Below, piece after piece: positions 1-6,046 of a stretch of 6,559 nucleotides of DNA. The position numbers and the translations under genes were made by a program. Source of the DNA: an uncultured Eubacterium sp. (GTDB taxonomy: Bacteria > Bacillota > Clostridia > Oscillospirales > Acutalibacteraceae); the NCBI GenBank assembly GCA_910577215.1, contig CAJTMQ010000078.1, positions 1 through 6,559 of the forward strand, read 5' to 3'. The notes beneath the pieces are model-generated. The model did no database searches. It saw only the letters and a program-made list of their open reading frames with translations, and was not told where the DNA came from. Numbering within the stretch: the first letter of the stretch is position 1; every line of letters starts with the position of its first letter.

Positions 1-624
1 TAAAAGTGTTTTAGAAACCTCAAGCTTTTGCTTCAAAATATAACTGCTTAAGTTTTCTCCAACCTCTTTTTTGAACAGGTGAGAAATATAATCGTCAGAC
101 AAACCGCATTCTTCAGCCAAGTCGTTTACACTGATTTTTTTGTGAAGATTTTTATTTATATATGTCATGCATTTTCTTATATGAGGCGAGTATTTAAGTT
201 TTTTAGAGTTTGAGGCAACCAGATTTGTCAGCTCAATAATTTTCTGTGCAAGGCATTCTATAACAATTTCGGGTGAATCAATCGTGTCTATTGTTCTGAT
301 AAAATCGTCTGAAAAATTATAGGCATCTGTTTCATTCAGACCGCCCTGAATTGCATAGCGTGTTGCAAGTGTTATGCAGCTTACAGCCATATATTTGTGC
401 TGGCGGCTGTTGTTGCCTGACATCTGACCTACTATGATTCCTTTTTCCATAAGTACTTTAAGTTCTGAGATAAGTTTCTCAATATCACCCTGCTTTATGC
501 AGGAATAAAGACGAATTTCATCCTTGTACGGTGTATGAAAAGCCTCTGCTTCTCTTTGCTCATAAAGGGATTTTGATATTTCCTCAGGTATAACCTTAAG
601 GCTCAAAAGCTCGTATACATTCAT
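1..624 (-). CDS. AraC-family transcriptional regulator, 3' end missing (window edge)
   Basis: The reading frame is open from an ATG at 624 to the left edge (208 residues seen), so the C-terminus is missing. The start is supported by a strong ribosome binding site, AGAGGTGG (630-637), with its core 6 bases upstream. Residues 40-115 form a helical region containing RYAIQGGLNETDAYNFSDDFI, a style I recognise from clostridial AraC regulators. There is no obvious sugar-binding cupin domain. Residues 145-208 begin the AraC DNA-binding domain: YSPHIRKCMTYINKNLHKKISVNDLAEECGLSDDYISHLFKKEVGENLSSYI. This contains the first helix-turn-helix (about 166-186); the second helix-turn-helix lies outside the window. 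The protein is expected to be a cytosolic DNA-binding regulator. Its ligand is unknown. It is divergent from murT-gatD, so control of that operon, of itself, or of a gene further left are all possible. The family call is firm; the target is inference. Confidence 0.9.
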   Translation of the reverse strand, partial: MNVYELLSLKVIPEEISKSLYEQREAEAFHTPYKDEIRLYSCIKQGDIEKLISELKVLMEKGIIVGQMSGNNSRQHKYMAVSCITLATRYAIQGGLNETDAYNFSDDFIRTIDTIDSPEIVIECLAQKIIELTNLVASNSKKLKYSPHIRKCMTYINKNLHKKISVNDLAEECGLSDDYISHLFKKEVGENLSSYILKQKLEVSKTLL

Positions 625-646
625 TCTTACCACCTCTGATTATAAG

Positions 647-673
647 ATTATATTTTATTTTTCTTATTGTCAA
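647..673 (-). promoter_or_regulatory. Candidate promoter of the AraC-family gene
   Basis: On the minus strand a perfect TTGACA (668-673) is followed after 15 bases by TATAAT (647-652). The 15-base spacing is short. An alternative -10, TAATCT (645-650), gives the usual 17 bases. A second TATAAT lies at 639-644, 23 bases from the -35 and too far to share it. Transcription would start just upstream of the ribosome binding site, giving a very short leader. Confidence 0.6.
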
Positions 674-694
674 TAAAAAAGAAATTTTAATAAA

Positions 695-738
695 GGATTT
701 AAGCAATAATATCGGAATTTTGATATTGGATTTTAAGC
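695..738. promoter_or_regulatory. Candidate operator: direct repeats flanking an inverted repeat
   Basis: GGATTTAAGC (695-704) recurs as GGATTTTAAGC (728-738), starting 33 bases later, about three helical turns. Between them lies an inverted repeat, AATATC (708-713) and GATATT (722-727), separated by 8 bases. The right-hand repeat ends 11 bases before the murT -35 box, a usual place for an activator of the AraC type. The repeats are seen directly; their function as a binding site is inference, and AT-rich DNA can produce such matches by chance. Confidence 0.35.
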
Positions 739-749
739 TTCTGTTTTTG

Positions 750-778
750 TTGATAAATGGGGCGGAGTTTGGTATAAT
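750..778 (+). promoter_or_regulatory. Promoter of murT-gatD (sigma-A type)
   Basis: TTGATA (750-755) and a perfect TATAAT (773-778) are separated by the optimal 17 bases. Transcription should begin near 785, leaving a leader of about 60 bases before the murT start. It is one of the clearest promoters in the window. Confidence 0.8.
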
Positions 779-802
779 CATTTTATAGGATTTCAGAAAG
801 GC

Positions 803-829
803 AGGGTGCATTTTTCTTAATGGCACCTT
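803..829 (+). promoter_or_regulatory. Possible weak leader hairpin upstream of murT
   Basis: AGGGTGC (803-809) can pair with GCACCTT (823-829), seven pairs with one G-U, around a 13-base loop. It falls inside the predicted murT leader and covers the only AGGG Shine-Dalgarno-like sequence there. No U-run follows, so it is not a terminator. It could modulate translation or mean nothing; no known riboswitch class was recognised. Confidence 0.2.
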
Positions 830-891
830 TGAGAATATTAAAATATGAATTTACGCAGAATGCTTGCCGTATGGGCGGCAAAAATTGTTGA
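820..891 (+). CDS. Possible 23-codon leader ORF overlapping the murT start
   Basis: An ATG at 820 opens a 23-codon frame (MAPLRILKYEFTQNACRMGG...) that stops with TGA at 889-891, inside murT and in a different frame. The nearest Shine-Dalgarno-like sequences, AGAAAGG (795-801) and AGGG (803-806), lie 13 or more bases upstream, longer than ideal. The only reason to list it is that murT itself has no clear ribosome binding site, so ribosomes from this frame might reinitiate at murT. The peptide resembles nothing I recognise, and it is more likely chance than a gene. Confidence 0.12.
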   Translation: MAPLRILKYEFTQNACRMGGKNC

Positions 892-2185
892 AAGAATAAG
901 TGTTAAAATCTTTCACCGTCAGGGTGTAACCTGGGCAGGGAAGATAGCACTGAGAATATATCCGTCAATCTTAAAAGATCTGGCATCACAGGTTAAAAAA
1001 GACATTTTTATTGTTTGCGGAACAAACGGAAAAACAACAACCAACAATATGCTCTGTGCCGCAATAGAGGCAGAGGGTTATAGAGTGGTCTGCAATCATA
1101 CAGGCTCCAATATGCTCAACGGTGTTGTTGCCGCGTTTGCACTTGCCGCAGGGATTAACGGCAGACTTAATGCTGATTATGCCTGCATAGAAATTGATGA
1201 GGCTTCAACAAGACGTGTTTTTCCGCATTTCAAGCCGAATTATATGGTGCTTACAAATCTTTTCAGAGATCAGCTTGACAGATACGGTGAAATTGATATA
1301 ACGATGAATATTTTAAAAGAAAGTATGCAGTCTGCACCGGATATGGCGGTTATTGTTAACGGGGATGATGCACTTTCTGCCTATCTTGCCATGGACAGCG
1401 GCAATAAGTATGTTACCTACGGCATAAGCGAACAGGTTATTGATGATAAGGATTCAAGGGAAATCAGAGAGGGGCGCTTCTGCAAATGCTGCGGTGCACC
1501 GCTTGAATACAGCTTTTATCACTACAGTCAGCTTGGTGATTATAAATGCACAAAATGTGATTTCAGCCGCCCGGAAATTGATTTTAACGGCTTTGATGTT
1601 GAAATAGGCGAAGGACTTTTATTCAGCGTTGAGGATAAAAGGCTTTTTGCAAACTATAAGGGCTTTTATAATGTGTATAATATTCTTGCGGCTTATTCCG
1701 CTGTCAGAACGGGCGGAATGAAGGCGGAGCATTTTAATGATATGCTCAGAAACTTCAACCCTGAAAACGGAAGAATGGAAGAATTTACAATTAAGGGCAC
1801 AAAAACAGTGCTTAACCTTGCTAAAAATCCCGCAGGATTTAATCAGAATATTTCAGCGGTTATGCAGGACGAAGCCTTAAAGGATGTTGTTATTGTTATC
1901 AACGATAATGCACAGGACGGCACGGATGTTTCGTGGCTGTGGGATGTTGATTTTGACAGGTTTAAGGGTGCAAACGTAAATTCAATCACGGTAAGCGGTA
2001 TCCGCTGCTATGATATGGGACTTCGGCTTAAATATGTTGATATTGAGTCCATGTCACAGCCTGATGTTGAAAAGGCAGTTTGCGAAAGAGTGGAAAACGG
2101 CTGCAAAAATCTGTATGTGCTTGTTAACTATACCGCACTGTTCAGCACAAGAAATGTGTTAAAAAGATTGGAGGGCAATAAGTAA
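845..2185 (+). CDS. murT: Lipid II isoglutaminyl synthase, MurT subunit
   Basis: This 446-residue protein is the ligase half of the MurT-GatD enzyme. The complex uses ATP and glutamine-derived ammonia to convert D-glutamate in the lipid II stem peptide to D-isoglutamine at the inner face of the membrane. The N-terminus (MNLRRMLAVWAAKIVER) resembles other MurT starts and lacks the UDP-binding domain of ordinary Mur ligases. The ATP loop GTNGKTT is at 59-65. Residues 213-238 carry C213, C216, C235 and C238, the four-cysteine zinc ribbon typical of MurT. The C-terminal MurT domain (DUF1727) begins near 318; its segment DNAQDGTDVSWLWDVDF (354-370) contains the aspartate region that completes the GatD catalytic triad in known complexes. 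An in-frame stop at 839-841 limits the start to 845 or the ATG at 860. Neither has a good ribosome binding site. The gene overlaps gatD by one base. Confidence 0.96.
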   Translation: MNLRRMLAVWAAKIVERISVKIFHRQGVTWAGKIALRIYPSILKDLASQVKKDIFIVCGTNGKTTTNNMLCAAIEAEGYRVVCNHTGSNMLNGVVAAFALAAGINGRLNADYACIEIDEASTRRVFPHFKPNYMVLTNLFRDQLDRYGEIDITMNILKESMQSAPDMAVIVNGDDALSAYLAMDSGNKYVTYGISEQVIDDKDSREIREGRFCKCCGAPLEYSFYHYSQLGDYKCTKCDFSRPEIDFNGFDVEIGEGLLFSVEDKRLFANYKGFYNVYNILAAYSAVRTGGMKAEHFNDMLRNFNPENGRMEEFTIKGTKTVLNLAKNPAGFNQNISAVMQDEALKDVVIVINDNAQDGTDVSWLWDVDFDRFKGANVNSITVSGIRCYDMGLRLKYVDIESMSQPDVEKAVCERVENGCKNLYVLVNYTALFSTRNVLKRLEGNK

Positions 2186-2919
2186 TGGGTGTTTCGGAAA
2201 GAAAAATTACGATTGGTCATCTTTATCCCGATCTTTTGAATTTATATGGTGACAGGGGCAATATAGCCTGTATGATGCAGCGCTGCAAGTGGCGTGGAAT
2301 TGAGGCCGAAACAATAGAGTTCAATACAGGAGATACGATTGATTTTTCAAAGCTGGATATTGTTCTTCTCGGCGGCGGGTCGGACAGAGAGCAGGCAATC
2401 GTATGCCGTAATCTGCTTGAAATACAAAAGGAATTCAAGGCATATGTTGAGGATAACGGAGTTGTTATAGCTGTCTGCGGCGGGTATCAGCTTCTTGGAA
2501 AATACTATAAAACAGATGCCGAAATGATTGAAGGTTTGAATCTTGTTGATATTTATACCGAGCAGGAGGAGGGCAGACTCATTGATAATATCGTTCTGAA
2601 AAGTGATTTGGTTAAAATGCCTGTTGTAGGCTTTGAAAACCACGGCGGCAGAACCTATATAAATAATAATAAGCCGTTCGGCAGGGTGCTTTACGGTTCG
2701 GGTAATGATGGCAAAAGCGGCTATGAGGGTGTTGTTTATAAAAATGTAATCGGCACCTATCTTCACGGACCGCTGCTTCCAAAAAATCCTCAGCTTTGCG
2801 ATTATTTAATAACCAAAGCCCTTGAACGAAAATACGGCAGTGCAGAGCTCACTCCGCTTGATGATGCACAGGAAAATCAGGCAAATGAATATATCGTTAA
2901 AAGATTTGTTAAAGAATAA
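2185..2919 (+). CDS. gatD: Lipid II isoglutaminyl synthase, glutamine amidotransferase subunit GatD
   Basis: This 244-residue class I (triad-type) glutamine amidotransferase hydrolyses glutamine and passes ammonia to MurT. The opening ITIGHLYPDLLNLYGDRGN (residues 8-26) is characteristic of GatD/CobB-CobQ-like amidotransferases. The nucleophile is C98 in AVCGGYQLLG (96-105). The catalytic histidine is H194 in GTYLHGPLLPKNP (190-202). There is no synthetase domain, as expected for GatD, which works only in complex with MurT. The ATG shares its first base with the murT stop codon (TAATG), and a strong site, GGAGGG (2170-2175), lies 9 bases upstream within murT, pointing to translational coupling and equal subunit production. 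A terminator follows directly. CobQ-type cobyric acid synthase is excluded by the length and by the MurT partner. Confidence 0.96.
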   Translation: MGVSERKITIGHLYPDLLNLYGDRGNIACMMQRCKWRGIEAETIEFNTGDTIDFSKLDIVLLGGGSDREQAIVCRNLLEIQKEFKAYVEDNGVVIAVCGGYQLLGKYYKTDAEMIEGLNLVDIYTEQEEGRLIDNIVLKSDLVKMPVVGFENHGGRTYINNNKPFGRVLYGSGNDGKSGYEGVVYKNVIGTYLHGPLLPKNPQLCDYLITKALERKYGSAELTPLDDAQENQANEYIVKRFVKE

Positions 2920-2927
2920 TACATCAA

Positions 2928-2955
2928 AAAAGACACCTTGAAAAAGGTGTCTTTT
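2928..2955. terminator. Bidirectional intrinsic terminator between gatD and the convergent operon
   Basis: AAAAGACACCTT (2928-2939), loop GAAA (2940-2943) and AAGGTGTCTTTT (2944-2955) make a perfect 12-bp hairpin capped by a GNRA-type tetraloop. T-runs are present on both strands: TTTT then AT-rich sequence on plus, TTTTTT on minus. It begins 9 bases after the gatD stop and ends 6 bases before the end of the minus-strand membrane-protein gene, so it can end transcripts from both sides. Confidence 0.9.
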
Positions 2956-2960
2956 CTATA

Positions 2961-3494
2961 TTATTTAATTATCTCCTCAATTTGCGGACGTTTTGAATCA
3001 ATATATTCTTCAAGCAGTTTGGCATTTTTCATATGACTCTTAAAGGTTAAAATTTTTTCATCGCCAGAATAATATGAAATGATATTGACAAATCTTTCAA
3101 AGTTATTTTTGTTTAACTGAACAGCAGTTATAAAACCTATGTTCAATATTCCATTTTGGTTTTTTGCAATGATATCAAATTTATCTACCTTTCTGCTTTT
3201 TTGTGTGATTTCGGCAATATTAATTTCACGCTTTCTTTTGAATTGCGGATAGTATGTAATTGTTTCGTTATTTACAATGATTTTTGGTCTGAATGCACTA
3301 TATATGCAATAAGCACCATATAATTTGAGTAAAAAACTGACGACAGACATAACTAAAAAGGTAGTATCAGGTTTTATAAGATAAGTTATAAGCATATACC
3401 AAAAAAGCAGAGTGAAAAATATTATGCAAAATATGCCAAGGGAAAGACCGATAATGAAAATATAAGTTTTCTGCTTAACCGTAAAATTATTCAT
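2961..3494 (-). CDS. Small two-helix membrane protein with a possible PH-like C-terminal domain, function unknown
   Basis: The product has 177 residues. Two hydrophobic segments, about 11-40 and 44-68, should form a membrane hairpin with most of the protein (69-177) on one face. The soluble part starts RPKIIVNNETITYYPQFKRKREINIAEIT, the strand pattern seen in small bacterial membrane proteins with PH-like domains, and it is rich in lysine; this resemblance is only by eye. No catalytic motif is visible. The start is the ATG at 3494; the ribosome binding site is poor (GAAG at most). It lies 11 bases downstream of the phosphoesterase stop, so it is probably co-transcribed with it, and the bidirectional terminator closes the unit. 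Reading-frame length and operon position make it a likely real gene, but no function can be assigned. Confidence 0.75.
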   Translation of the reverse strand: MNNFTVKQKTYIFIIGLSLGIFCIIFFTLLFWYMLITYLIKPDTTFLVMSVVSFLLKLYGAYCIYSAFRPKIIVNNETITYYPQFKRKREINIAEITQKSRKVDKFDIIAKNQNGILNIGFITAVQLNKNNFERFVNIISYYSGDEKILTFKSHMKNAKLLEEYIDSKRPQIEEIIK

Positions 3495-3505
3495 ATTGTA
3501 CTTCG

Positions 3506-4600
3506 TTATTTCATCAAAAGTGAAATAATAACTGCAACAATTGCTATGCCTGCGATTCCTGCTGTTATTTTAATTCCTCTGTGAACAGCATCATAAATAT
3601 TTGTAGGCATAATCTGAAGAATTCCATAACGCAGCTTTTGTTTAACCCTTTTGCCCACAAGGTCACGGTATCTTAAATCATACGTATCAAGACTGCCGTC
3701 CGTGTGAAGGTTAATCATTCTGACTCCGCGGTCAATTCCAGGACCGTAAACGTGGAAGCCTGCACCTTGTGTGTAGCCTAAATCAACGCCGTTAACCTTT
3801 CCGTTAAAGGAATTCAGATGGTCGTGACCGAAATAGATGCCCTTAACATCACCCTTTTGAGTCATAGCGGCAAATTCACCGCTGTTTTCCATCGGGTCGG
3901 CAGGGGATTCCTTCATAAAACCCTCTTTGTTAACTTTGTTTTTGTCAAGAACATACCATTCTCCTGCGTGATTTCTGAAGCCCTGAACAGCACTCTTCGT
4001 GCCTTTTTTTACTACCTTTAAAAGCTCAAGAATTTCAGGCACGGGTATGTGCTGAATTACAACGGACGGAATAACGCTTCCGTTCTTTTTTTCATATTCA
4101 TCACGTGTTCTTTTGTACCACTCAATCTGATTTTCGTGAACATTATCATAACCAACCTTAAGATTGGTGTTGCTGTCTATTAAATAGAGCAGATATTTGA
4201 TTTCGTCACCGTCCTTAATTTCAAGAACGTGGTTGGCGCAACCGTCAATATCAGGGGTATCCTCACCGATAAAACCGTCTATTTTTTTATAAATTTCAAA
4301 CTGCTCTTTGTTTGAAATTCCAACCTGTCTGTCATGATTGCCGAAGCAGACTGCAAACGGGATTTTTCTGGATGTAACAGGCTCTGTGATTTCACGAAGC
4401 ACTCTTTCAACCGTTTTTTTATTTCCTCTGAAGCTTGTGTACTGCCATATCTGATCACCTGAATAAACAACCAAATCGGGCTTTTCCTTATCAAGTGCCG
4501 CATTAATTAAATTGATTGTATCAGGGCTTACCCTTGAGCCTTCCTGCACATCTGCAATCTGCATAATTCTGAATGTGCCGTTTTTAAATTTTAAAGCCAT
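3506..4600 (-). CDS. Calcineurin-like metallophosphoesterase (Dcr2-like) with C-terminal membrane anchor
   Basis: This 364-residue protein carries the metallophosphoesterase metal-site motifs in order: D17-V18-Q19 (usually DxH), G48-D49-Q50, G87-N88-H89-D90-R91, H184 (IQHIP) and G258-H259-D260-H261. The opening GTFRIMQIADVQE and overall layout resemble the Dcr2/purple-acid-phosphatase-like group. The substrate is unknown. There is no signal peptide. Residues about 343-362 (IKITAGIAGIAIVAVIISLL) form a single C-terminal transmembrane helix after a basic stretch, suggesting a cytosolic enzyme anchored at the membrane by its tail. The frame stays open upstream to a TTG at 4657, but the ATG at 4600 is preferred: AAGGCGGTG, one mismatch from the ideal site, lies 5 bases before it, and the promoter -10 box falls inside the longer version. 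It is first in an operon with the small membrane protein. Confidence 0.88.
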   Translation of the reverse strand: MALKFKNGTFRIMQIADVQEGSRVSPDTINLINAALDKEKPDLVVYSGDQIWQYTSFRGNKKTVERVLREITEPVTSRKIPFAVCFGNHDRQVGISNKEQFEIYKKIDGFIGEDTPDIDGCANHVLEIKDGDEIKYLLYLIDSNTNLKVGYDNVHENQIEWYKRTRDEYEKKNGSVIPSVVIQHIPVPEILELLKVVKKGTKSAVQGFRNHAGEWYVLDKNKVNKEGFMKESPADPMENSGEFAAMTQKGDVKGIYFGHDHLNSFNGKVNGVDLGYTQGAGFHVYGPGIDRGVRMINLHTDGSLDTYDLRYRDLVGKRVKQKLRYGILQIMPTNIYDAVHRGIKITAGIAGIAIVAVIISLLMK

Positions 4601-4605
4601 ATAAA

Positions 4606-4614
4606 CACCGCCTT
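4606..4614 (-). promoter_or_regulatory. Ribosome binding site fixing the phosphoesterase start
   Basis: AAGGCGGTG on the minus strand differs at one base from the ideal AAGGAGGTG and sits 5 bases before the ATG at 4600. It decides between this start and the upstream in-frame TTG at 4657. Confidence 0.8.
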
Positions 4615-4627
4615 GTAATATACCCAC

Positions 4628-4657
4628 ATTATAGCATAATTTTAGTAAGTGATACAA
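4628..4657 (-). promoter_or_regulatory. Promoter of the phosphoesterase operon
   Basis: On the minus strand a perfect TATAAT (4628-4633) is preceded after 18 bases by TTGTAT (4652-4657), a partial -35 match. The predicted start near 4621 leaves a leader of about 20 bases containing the ribosome binding site. It lies on the chromosomal side of the tRNA remnant, so insertion of the element did not remove it. Confidence 0.65.
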
Positions 4658-4701
4658 GGCTTACATATTAAATTGCAACTGTATATGATATTATACAAAC
4701 A

Positions 4702-4729
4702 AAAAAGCACAGCAGTTGCTGTACTTTTT
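4702..4729 (-). terminator. Intrinsic terminator downstream of the tRNA 3' remnant
   Basis: On the minus strand AAAAAGTACAGC, loop AACT and GCTGTGCTTTTT form a 12-bp stem with one G-U pair, followed by a run of T. The hairpin begins 3 bases after the CCA end of the tRNA remnant, so it is most simply the original terminator of that tRNA gene, left on the chromosomal side by integration. It could also end integrase transcripts. The complementary strand is T-rich enough to act in the other direction. Confidence 0.75.
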
Positions 4730-4732
4730 ATT

Positions 4733-4764
4733 TGGTCCACCCGACAGGACTTGAACCTGCAATC
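4733..4764 (-). other. tRNA 3'-end remnant; putative attachment site at the element boundary
   Basis: Read on the minus strand, this has a complete T-arm: stem GCAGG (4756-4760), loop TTCAAGT (4749-4755), stem CCTGT (4744-4748). It is followed by the acceptor 3' strand CGGGTGG (4737-4743), discriminator A (4736) and CCA (4733-4735). The partner acceptor strand (CCACCCG on minus, CGGGTGG on plus) is absent from the next 100 bases, and no anticodon or D-arm can be folded, so this is not a whole tRNA. Together with the integrase next to it, this is the usual footprint of integration into a tRNA 3' end. The tRNA identity cannot be told without the anticodon, and how far the shared core extends to the right is unknown. 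Confidence 0.8.
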
Positions 4765-4829
4765 TTTTGAATCGGAATAAACTGTGAAAATGCTTGTACA
4801 CCTTGTATTTAAGCCAAATATGAAAAATG

Positions 4830-4853
4830 TTGATATACATTTTGATATACATT
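4830..4853. repeat. Perfect tandem 12-bp repeat between integrase and attachment site
   Basis: TTGATATACATT occurs twice head to tail with no spacer (4830-4841 and 4842-4853). It lies about 65 bases from the tRNA remnant and 28 bases after the integrase stop. This placement fits arm-type binding sites for the integrase N-terminal domain, known as short direct repeats in attP of Tn916- and lambda-type systems. The repeat is seen directly; the role is inference. Confidence 0.6.
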
Positions 4854-4880
4854 GCGTATATTTTTTACTTTTTTGGTGCA

Positions 4881-6044
4881 TTAAGCAGTCTTGATTTTGT
4901 ATTCCTTCTTCAGCTTTTTCTTATAGCTATCAGATAAACTGATTTTGCTGTTGTTTTCCAAATCGGTGTATATGTTAATCGTTGTTTGTATATCCGAATG
5001 CCCTAAATACTGTTTAGCGGTTACCATATCAACACCTTGCAGATAAAGAATAGTTGCATATGTATGTCTTAAATAATGCGGTGTAAACCGTTCTATGCGC
5101 ATTGGTAAGCCTTTTGGATCGTATTTGCTGACATTCTGATTTGCATAACCATATTTAACATTTAGGTCAATCAAATAGCTATCCCACATCTGACGAAAGG
5201 CGGCGCCGGATAACAGCCTTCCGCCTGCGTTATAGCAAACATAAGGTGTTAATATCTTAGCCTGCTGCTTATATTCAATTAAATAATCAACCAATATCGG
5301 CGGTATCGGCACTTGTCTAACGGCATTTGCTGTTTTACCGCCTTGTTTTATTTTGGGAGGGTTTACATTCAAATCAACCGACTTTGTAACGCTTATGATT
5401 CCATTTTGCAAATCAATATCAGACCATTTAAGAGGAACAAGCTCGCCCCGGCGCAATCCACTAAATAAAAGTATCATTGCAGCAGGCTGACATCTATGCG
5501 GTGTATCAATAATCATTTGCTGTTCCTGTTCCGTCAAAGCCCTACGCTTGTCTTTTGGTGCTGATCTAGGTATTATTACCTGCTCAAAGAAATCGGGCGC
5601 AGGAATATCGTTAGCCCTTGCGTATTTGCATACCGCTGACGCAGTATTAACAATTTTTTGCAGTGTTGTTCTTGCAAGTGGTTTATTTGATAGTGGGCTG
5701 TTTTCTGCAAGCTCGTTAATATACACTTGAAAATCAGACAGCTTGATTTTCTTCAGTTCAACATTCTTATATCGTAAATTGAGCTGCTTTATTTCGTTTT
5801 GATATTCCTTTAATGTTGAGCTGCTTATATCAGACGGCTTCTTCTTTTCGTTCAGCCATTTATCCGCCCATTGACCAAATAGGGCGGTTGTATATACATC
5901 TTTGCCTGCCGCAACCTCAGACTTTAAGGCATTAACCTTTTTATTCAATTCTCGTTGACTGTTGGCTCTCACAAACTTGCGTATCGGCTTGCCGTTTACT
6001 GTGCCAATATATATTGATGTAGTGTATTGTTTTTTATTGTTCAT
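4881..6044 (-). CDS. Tyrosine recombinase / site-specific integrase
   Basis: This 387-residue integrase catalyses insertion and, with partner factors, excision of the element by cutting and rejoining att sites through a tyrosine-DNA intermediate. The N-terminus (NNKKQYTTSIYIGTVNGKPIRKFVRA, from residue 2) resembles an arm-binding domain. Residues about 54-145 are the core-binding (SAM-like) domain, and 165-375 the catalytic domain. The catalytic set is complete: R198 (SGLRRGE), K237 (probable), H323 and R326 (HYLRH), H349 (LGHSD) and Y359 (INIYTD). Length and order match Tn916/phage-type integrases of Firmicutes, so the enzyme is probably functional. The frame extends 5 codons upstream to a TTG, but the ATG at 6044 is preferred. 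It lies two bases after the stop of the XRE gene and has no strong ribosome binding site, which suggests translational coupling. The gene points toward the tRNA remnant. Confidence 0.95.
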   Translation of the reverse strand: MNNKKQYTTSIYIGTVNGKPIRKFVRANSQRELNKKVNALKSEVAAGKDVYTTALFGQWADKWLNEKKKPSDISSSTLKEYQNEIKQLNLRYKNVELKKIKLSDFQVYINELAENSPLSNKPLARTTLQKIVNTASAVCKYARANDIPAPDFFEQVIIPRSAPKDKRRALTEQEQQMIIDTPHRCQPAAMILLFSGLRRGELVPLKWSDIDLQNGIISVTKSVDLNVNPPKIKQGGKTANAVRQVPIPPILVDYLIEYKQQAKILTPYVCYNAGGRLLSGAAFRQMWDSYLIDLNVKYGYANQNVSKYDPKGLPMRIERFTPHYLRHTYATILYLQGVDMVTAKQYLGHSDIQTTINIYTDLENNSKISLSDSYKKKLKKEYKIKTA

Positions 6045-6046
6045 AA

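Noticed and set aside
596..826. 76-residue minus-strand frame across the AraC/murT intergenic region
   Set aside because: It overlaps both promoters and the start of the AraC-type gene in another frame, and its low-complexity lysine/isoleucine composition reflects AT-rich non-coding DNA.
2223..2766. Two minus-strand frames (71 and 139 residues) inside gatD
   Set aside because: They are antisense shadows of a strongly supported gatD with catalytic residues intact.
3818..4021. 67-residue plus-strand frame inside the phosphoesterase
   Set aside because: Antisense to the conserved phosphoesterase frame; no ribosome binding site or recognisable motif.
4279..4503. 74-residue minus-strand frame inside the phosphoesterase
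   Set aside because: Same strand but a different frame from the motif-bearing protein; a shadow frame.
4601..4657. N-terminal 19-residue extension of the phosphoesterase from a TTG
   Set aside because: The promoter -10 box lies within it and a near-ideal ribosome binding site precedes the ATG at 4600.
4793..4807. CTTGTA repeated twice, 9 bases apart, near the tRNA remnant
   Set aside because: Six-base repeats in AT-rich DNA are expected by chance; no further support.
4733..4810. A complete tRNA gene on the minus strand
   Set aside because: Only the T-arm and 3' acceptor strand are present; the matching 5' acceptor strand, D-arm and anticodon stem cannot be found.
4642..4881. 79-residue minus-strand cysteine-rich frame after the integrase
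   Set aside because: It runs through the tandem repeat, the tRNA remnant and the terminator, so the reading frame is incidental.
5548..5730. 60-residue plus-strand frame inside the integrase
   Set aside because: Antisense shadow of the integrase.
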